NCBI GenBank assembly: GCA_018401015.1
Contig: JAGYLP010000004.1
Coordinates: forward strand, 109,305 to 173,304
DNA length: 64,000 nucleotides
DNA from: Bacteroidales bacterium
GTDB lineage: Bacteria; Bacteroidota; Bacteroidia; Bacteroidales; M50B96
Reading direction: 5' to 3'
The position numbers and the translations under genes are program-made. Position 1 is the stretch's first letter; each line of letters begins with the position of its first letter. Below are positions 61,101 through 64,000 of this stretch, piece after piece. Below the pieces are notes generated by a model, which searched no databases, was not told the DNA's origin, and saw nothing but the letters and a program-made list of their open reading frames with translations.

Positions 61101-64000
61101 CAGTATAATCCTCTGTTTCATTCAGGGCAATAGGTGCTGATGGGAGCGCATTAACAGTCCAGCTTTGAGACAAACCATTTAAATAGGTAGAAGTAGCTTC
61201 CACCTGATTAGCATCTTTAATGGAATTGAAAGTGATGCTATAGGAACCAGCGGTGGTTGAACTAATGGAATGCAGCACATCGCTGATATTCGAAACATTC
61301 ACAAGATGATTACTCAGGGAAGAATTAACGTTTAAAGTAAAATCGACAGTAAATGGGGCTGTTCCTTGATCAATGCTAGCCAGGCTAATGCTTAACGCAT
61401 CTTCGGCGCAATAATCGTTATTTAATCCAGACCCATTAGAATAATTAAAGGTAATCTCCGGACGGGCAAGAACGGTTACCGTGCGAGTTACTTGAGTAGC
61501 CGCATTGAATGCAGCATCGCTAACATCGTAGGTTACCGTGTAAACTCCCGGAGTATTTACATCTACTGGGTTTACAACGACGATATCGATCGACACATCG
61601 CCATTGCAATTATCCAATGCGCTGGCTCCGGCGTCGGTGTAATTATTGTACTGCCATACTTCCACACTTGCATCTCCATTGAGTGAAATGACGGGTGCTT
61701 CATCGTCGGTGATGGTAACAACCTGTTGAACCTGATCTGCAACATTACCATGAATATCGCTAACCGTCCAGGTGATGGTGGTGATGCCAAGCGGATAAGC
61801 AGCCGATAAAGCTTCGTTATCGCTACGAGTACCCACTACTGAGCCTGAAATACTACAATTATCGGTAGCACTTGGAGTACTAATCGAAAGGGTAGCACTG
61901 CATAATCCGGCATCGGCCGATTGATTAATACTGCTTACTGGGGCAATTACCGGTTTTTCATTATCGCTGATAACCACATTTTGAGTCACTGCAACTGCAT
62001 CATTTCCATTCACATCGCTAACCGTCCAGGTGATGGTAGTTGTTCCAACCGGATAGGCAGCGGATAAATCTTCGTTATCGCTACGTGTTCCTGTTACAGA
62101 ACCGGAAATACCACAATTATCGGTGGCACTTGGAGCAGTGATGTTTACGATAGCACTACAATTACCAGCATCGGCTGTTTGAGCGATGTTATTAACAGAA
62201 GCAATAACGGGTATTTCAATATCGACCACGGTCACTACGAAGCTGTCCGAATCGGTATTTCCATTCACATCTTCCGCCACCACTTGAACGGTGGTCGTTC
62301 CAACAGGAAAATCGTAGGGGAAGGTAATTGAACTTTGACCAACTGAGTAAGTGATAGACTGAACTTGGCAGTTATCAGTAGCTGTTGCGGTAAAACTCAG
62401 CGAAGCGGTACAAACACCTTGATCAGCATTGTAAGAATTTGCCACCGAAGGCAAGCTAAGAACCGGATCGATATTATCAACCACGGTAACGGTAGCAGTT
62501 GCAGTTGCTTGATTGTTCGCTTCATCTTCGACCGTTAGGGTGACTGTATTCGGACCTACGTTTGCACAGGAGAAGGAAGTTACATCCAGGCTCAAGCTAA
62601 GATTGGCGGCATCGGTGCAATTATCGGAAGAACCATTGTTGATGTCGGCAGCAGTAATGCTAGCTGAGCCGTTTGCATCGAGGTAAACCGTAATATTTTG
62701 AGCAGTTGCTGTTGGATTTTCGGTATCGTTCACGGTGATGGTAAACGAGCAGGTTTTACGATTTCCGGCAGCGTCTTCGGCCCAGTAACTAACCGTATGT
62801 GTTCCAACAGTGTAGAAATTATTCTGAGCTAAGGTATTACCAGTTGTCATAGGAGTAGAGCAACTCTCACCGAATAAAGGTGGATTGAATGCTGTTCCGG
62901 GAACTAGTGTTGCTCCACAAACTCCGGCATCATTACTTACTGTAATATTAGCAGGACAGTTGGTAATGGTAAATGGAGCTGTTTCATCTACAATGGTAAA
63001 AGTAAAGACCTCGCTATGCGTGTTACCGGCCTGATCGGTGGTGGTATAAGTAATTTGATGTGTTCCAATTTCGAAGAACCCACTATGCTGATTACCTGAG
63101 AGGTAGATAGCACTGTAAGGACTATTCGGATTAACCCCAGTACCAGGAGTATAGCTTGTGTGGGCTGCGGTCAATGTAGGATTTGCAGTACAATTATCAC
63201 TTACCGTAGGTACATCCCACAAGAGGTAATACTGACAAGAGGTACCAGCAACCAGCTTTGCGATATCAGCAGGGAAGCTGTCGAATTCAGGTTTTTGTGT
63301 GTCAGCAACCTCTACTTCGAAGCTACCGGTTAAGGTCTTACAGGCATTCGACAAGCTCACATCCACGGTTGTTGTTCCTACGGGGAAAGTGTAAGGAGAA
63401 GTTATCGGAGTACCATTTATCGAATAGACCAAGGTGGTTTGAGGTTCGCCGGTAATGGTTGCTGCAAAGCTAACTTCGGCACCGCAGAGGTCTGCATCGT
63501 TTACTGTTTGAACATCATTTGGGACAACCAAGGTAACTTCTTCATAAACCTCGACAGTATAGGTTCCGGACGAAAGCGTTGGTGTTGTATTACAGGTTCC
63601 ATCGTAAGCATAACGACGGTAGCTTACATCGGCGGTCAATCCGGCAGGTGGAGTATAAGTGGCTGCATTCGAATTTGAAATAGCTTGATTATAATTATCG
63701 GCCGACGAGACCCAATAATAGGTAATGCTTCCATCGCCACCCGAAGCGGGTTGCGTGCTGCTTATTTCGACAGGTGTTCCTTCATAGCAAATAGATTCAC
63801 CAACAGATGAAATCGATCCGGCAGAAAATTCCGGACGAACCGTAACAGTCCATTCACCGGTTGATGCAGATGGAGTAGTATTACAGGTTCCATCCACAGC
63901 GTAACGACGGTAAGTAGTGGTGGTGGTAAATCCTGTTGGCGGAGTGAAGGTTGCATTAGTTGCTCCGCTTATAGCAGTTGCATAGTTATCGGCAGAAGAA
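58108..64000 (-). CDS. Giant T9SS-secreted repeat adhesin (5'-truncated by the window)
   Basis: At least 1963 residues are visible, and the frame is open through the window end, so the true start lies beyond 64000. N- to C-terminal the visible parts are: two Ig-like units sharing SSADNY...YRRYA.DGTCNTTP, about seven HYR-like repeats with ATDNC and VGTTT signatures, a cysteine-containing unique region, and about six MBG/YDG-like repeats (TADNKSKVYG). Next come a B-type domain, a dockerin-like pair (WGGANATDALGVQLRAV and GDVNADESTATLDALMIQYRYL), a cohesin-like domain (LELGAASIDLVYNTDKLEFVGL) and a type A T9SS sorting domain ending YLKVTYTR. It probably is a cell-surface adhesin or scaffold. Confidence 0.85.
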   Translation of the reverse strand, partial: SSADNYATAISGATNATFTPPTGFTTTTTYRRYAVDGTCNTTPSASTGEWTVTVRPEFSAGSISSVGESICYEGTPVEISSTQPASGGDGSITYYWVSSADNYNQAISNSNAATYTPPAGLTADVSYRRYAYDGTCNTTPTLSSGTYTVEVYEEVTLVVPNDVQTVNDADLCGAEVSFAATITGEPQTTLVYSINGTPITSPYTFPVGTTTVDVSLSNACKTLTGSFEVEVADTQKPEFDSFPADIAKLVAGTSCQYYLLWDVPTVSDNCTANPTLTAAHTSYTPGTGVNPNSPYSAIYLSGNQHSGFFEIGTHQITYTTTDQAGNTHSEVFTFTIVDETAPFTITNCPANITVSNDAGVCGATLVPGTAFNPPLFGESCSTPMTTGNTLAQNNFYTVGTHTVSYWAEDAAGNRKTCSFTITVNDTENPTATAQNITVYLDANGSASITAADINNGSSDNCTDAANLSLSLDVTSFSCANVGPNTVTLTVEDEANNQATATATVTVVDNIDPVLSLPSVANSYNADQGVCTASLSFTATATDNCQVQSITYSVGQSSITFPYDFPVGTTTVQVVAEDVNGNTDSDSFVVTVVDIEIPVIASVNNIAQTADAGNCSAIVNITAPSATDNCGISGSVTGTRSDNEDLSAAYPVGTTTITWTVSDVNGNDAVAVTQNVVISDNEKPVIAPVSSINQSADAGLCSATLSISTPSATDNCSISGSVVGTRSDNEALSAAYPLGITTITWTVSDIHGNVADQVQQVVTITDDEAPVISLNGDASVEVWQYNNYTDAGASALDNCNGDVSIDIVVVNPVDVNTPGVYTVTYDVSDAAFNAATQVTRTVTVLARPEITFNYSNGSGLNNDYCAEDALSISLASIDQGTAPFTVDFTLNVNSSLSNHLVNVSNISDVLHSISSTTAGSYSITFNSIKDANQVEATSTYLNGLSQSWTVNALPSAPIALNETEDYTGASFSANAQVGSGESINWFDAATAGNTSIAPSATNAGIYTAWAEAFVDARGCVSNTRTEVTLTIEKVDLLVTADNKTKVFGEADPDFTSTITGFVNNETESVISGTIQYARTQGENVGNYTITPNVSNLSATNYTFSTATGQLEITAKELSIVDATVLDKVYDGDDVASIDFSNASLSGVVTNTDVSLAIENYSASFASNQVGNHAVTVSGLSLDGQDAANYTLANLTGLTGNITKKALTITADNQSKTYGDSFSFAGTEFTSSGLVTGDAVSSVTLASTGAAATAGASSANLSHPITVSNASGTGLANYDITYEAGVFTVNPKALVITANSDSKTYGDAYTFDGDEFTSTGLVNSDAITSVSLTSTGAAATAVVGNYDIEASSAVGSGLENYTISYVDGSLTVNARDLTITADNKSKVYGSNDPALTITYSGFASFDDESVLGANYSLTRVLGENVGDYAIEFSGQPVNSNYNITTEDGILSITPYSLTITANSFDKDYGTIYTFLGTEFSTNAMPGSESILSVSLSSGGTELYAVAGDYDITVSNAVAANGTLLSNYEITYQPGTLTVNPSPLPVDLFGRVWYFIQPNVSWAMAGVQVSLYDAQNQSLGQATAASNGVYSFPQIIPSLVSYMVVEIPTAIYSWGGANATDALGVQLRAVQNPPAYWTPMAWADHVGDVNADESTATLDALMIQYRYLNPQTSFAAGDWAFYVNNQVMTNLAENKVRIDNPVNVNNGTYFLTPTYVRAYGDVNGSLLPTPISKALIASQLADPIEVKLDQVFDLPVYMPEGLELGAASIDLVYNTDKLEFVGLASNLSDVQYTEDAGSIRIAWNDMAGIFTRKGEAFASLQFIPRATIESDEQVIWLVEGSELANVQAETLEEVYPFFNKIESASTIDLLSMQLADVQLAAYPSPFTNQLTLSYELPVDAQVVIELIDLQGRVVAELVNENQVAGKHEYLRTTDSYGLAPGMYQIRMNLIQEGESATQYLKVTYTR
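61749..62218. repeat. 258-bp direct repeat within the HYR array
   Basis: Two tandem HYR-coding units (about 61749-61960 and 62007-62218) stay similar at the DNA level. Shared stretches include CGCTAACCGTCCAGGTGATGG, TCTTCGTTATCGCTACG-like and ACAATTATCGGT-GCACTTGGAG. It reflects recent duplication or gene conversion inside the gene. Confidence 0.75.

Noticed and set aside
63762..63897. The GTG at 63897 as the true start of the giant adhesin
   Set aside because: It lies inside a repeat unit that has a homologous upstream half in the same frame up to the window end.

Overview
This window is chromosomal DNA of a Bacteroidota bacterium, most likely an anaerobic or facultative member of the Bacteroidales/Marinilabiliales side of the phylum. 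The signs are TAnnTTTG-type -7 promoter elements, outer-membrane proteins of phylum-specific types (a CarboxypepD-reg/TonB receptor, a FadL-like porin, a PorT-like barrel), a type IX secretion (T9SS) sorting domain, a phylum-type sigma-70, and many small Bacteroidota-only conserved proteins. Anaerobic metabolism is suggested by hydG with its TM1266-type regulator, a Bcd-EtfBA plus crt-hbd-thiolase set, and a rubrerythrin-like protein. No tRNA, rRNA, CRISPR, insertion sequence or prophage was recognised.

Layout. 1-3.8 kb: fabI, a DUF721 protein and priA. 3.8-7.1 kb (minus strand): a TonB-dependent receptor behind a TPP riboswitch with its own promoter, then pdxH. 7.2-9.3 kb: hemD, a lipoprotein and a thioredoxin-like protein. 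9.5-16.8 kb: glmM (minus), then the plus-strand run TM1266 regulator, hydG, an RNA m5U methyltransferase, an unknown protein, a YggS/PLPBP protein and a dihydroorotate dehydrogenase-like protein. 16.9-19.8 kb: a sigma-70 and rho, divergent. 19.9-23.4 kb (minus): a FadL-like porin and a Tyr/Trp/Gly/Ser-rich lipoprotein. 23.5-30.2 kb: proS, an unknown protein, an M49-like metallopeptidase, a membrane-tethered receiver-domain protein and htpG. 30.4-33.9 kb: barrel protein, DUF7935-like protein, aminotransferase and SDR. 34.2-42.3 kb (minus): rubrerythrin-like protein, etfA, etfB, acyl-CoA dehydrogenase, alpha/beta hydrolase, thiolase, 3-hydroxyacyl-CoA dehydrogenase and crotonase. 42.5-47.1 kb: START-like protein, LptF/G-type permease, rpsO and pnp. 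47.2-52.3 kb (minus): two bacterial PH-domain proteins, a small membrane protein, YraN, LD-carboxypeptidase and a tRNA-dihydrouridine synthase. 52.4-54.3 kb: a VWA protein convergent with a Cys-pair protein. 54.8-64 kb (minus): a surface-protein cluster.

The most unusual part is the 54.8-64 kb cluster. A very large T9SS substrate, running off the window end, is built of HYR-like and MBG-like repeats and ends with a B-type domain, a dockerin-like pair, a cohesin-like domain and a sorting domain. It is followed by a shorter protein with a cohesin-like domain, a B-type domain and a matching dockerin-like pair, then a third cohesin-like T9SS protein, then a tiny protein with a signal peptide and a PIQGG transmembrane tail. 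This looks like a cell-surface assembly module. The third gene is broken by about seven single-base frame changes packed into about 0.5 kb while the encoded peptide stays recognisable, which points to local consensus errors or very recent inactivation.

The central carbon genes fit together as a reversible C4 acyl-CoA pathway (butyrate formation or beta-oxidation) with an electron-transferring flavoprotein. The hydG/TM1266 pair implies an [FeFe] hydrogenase encoded elsewhere in the genome.
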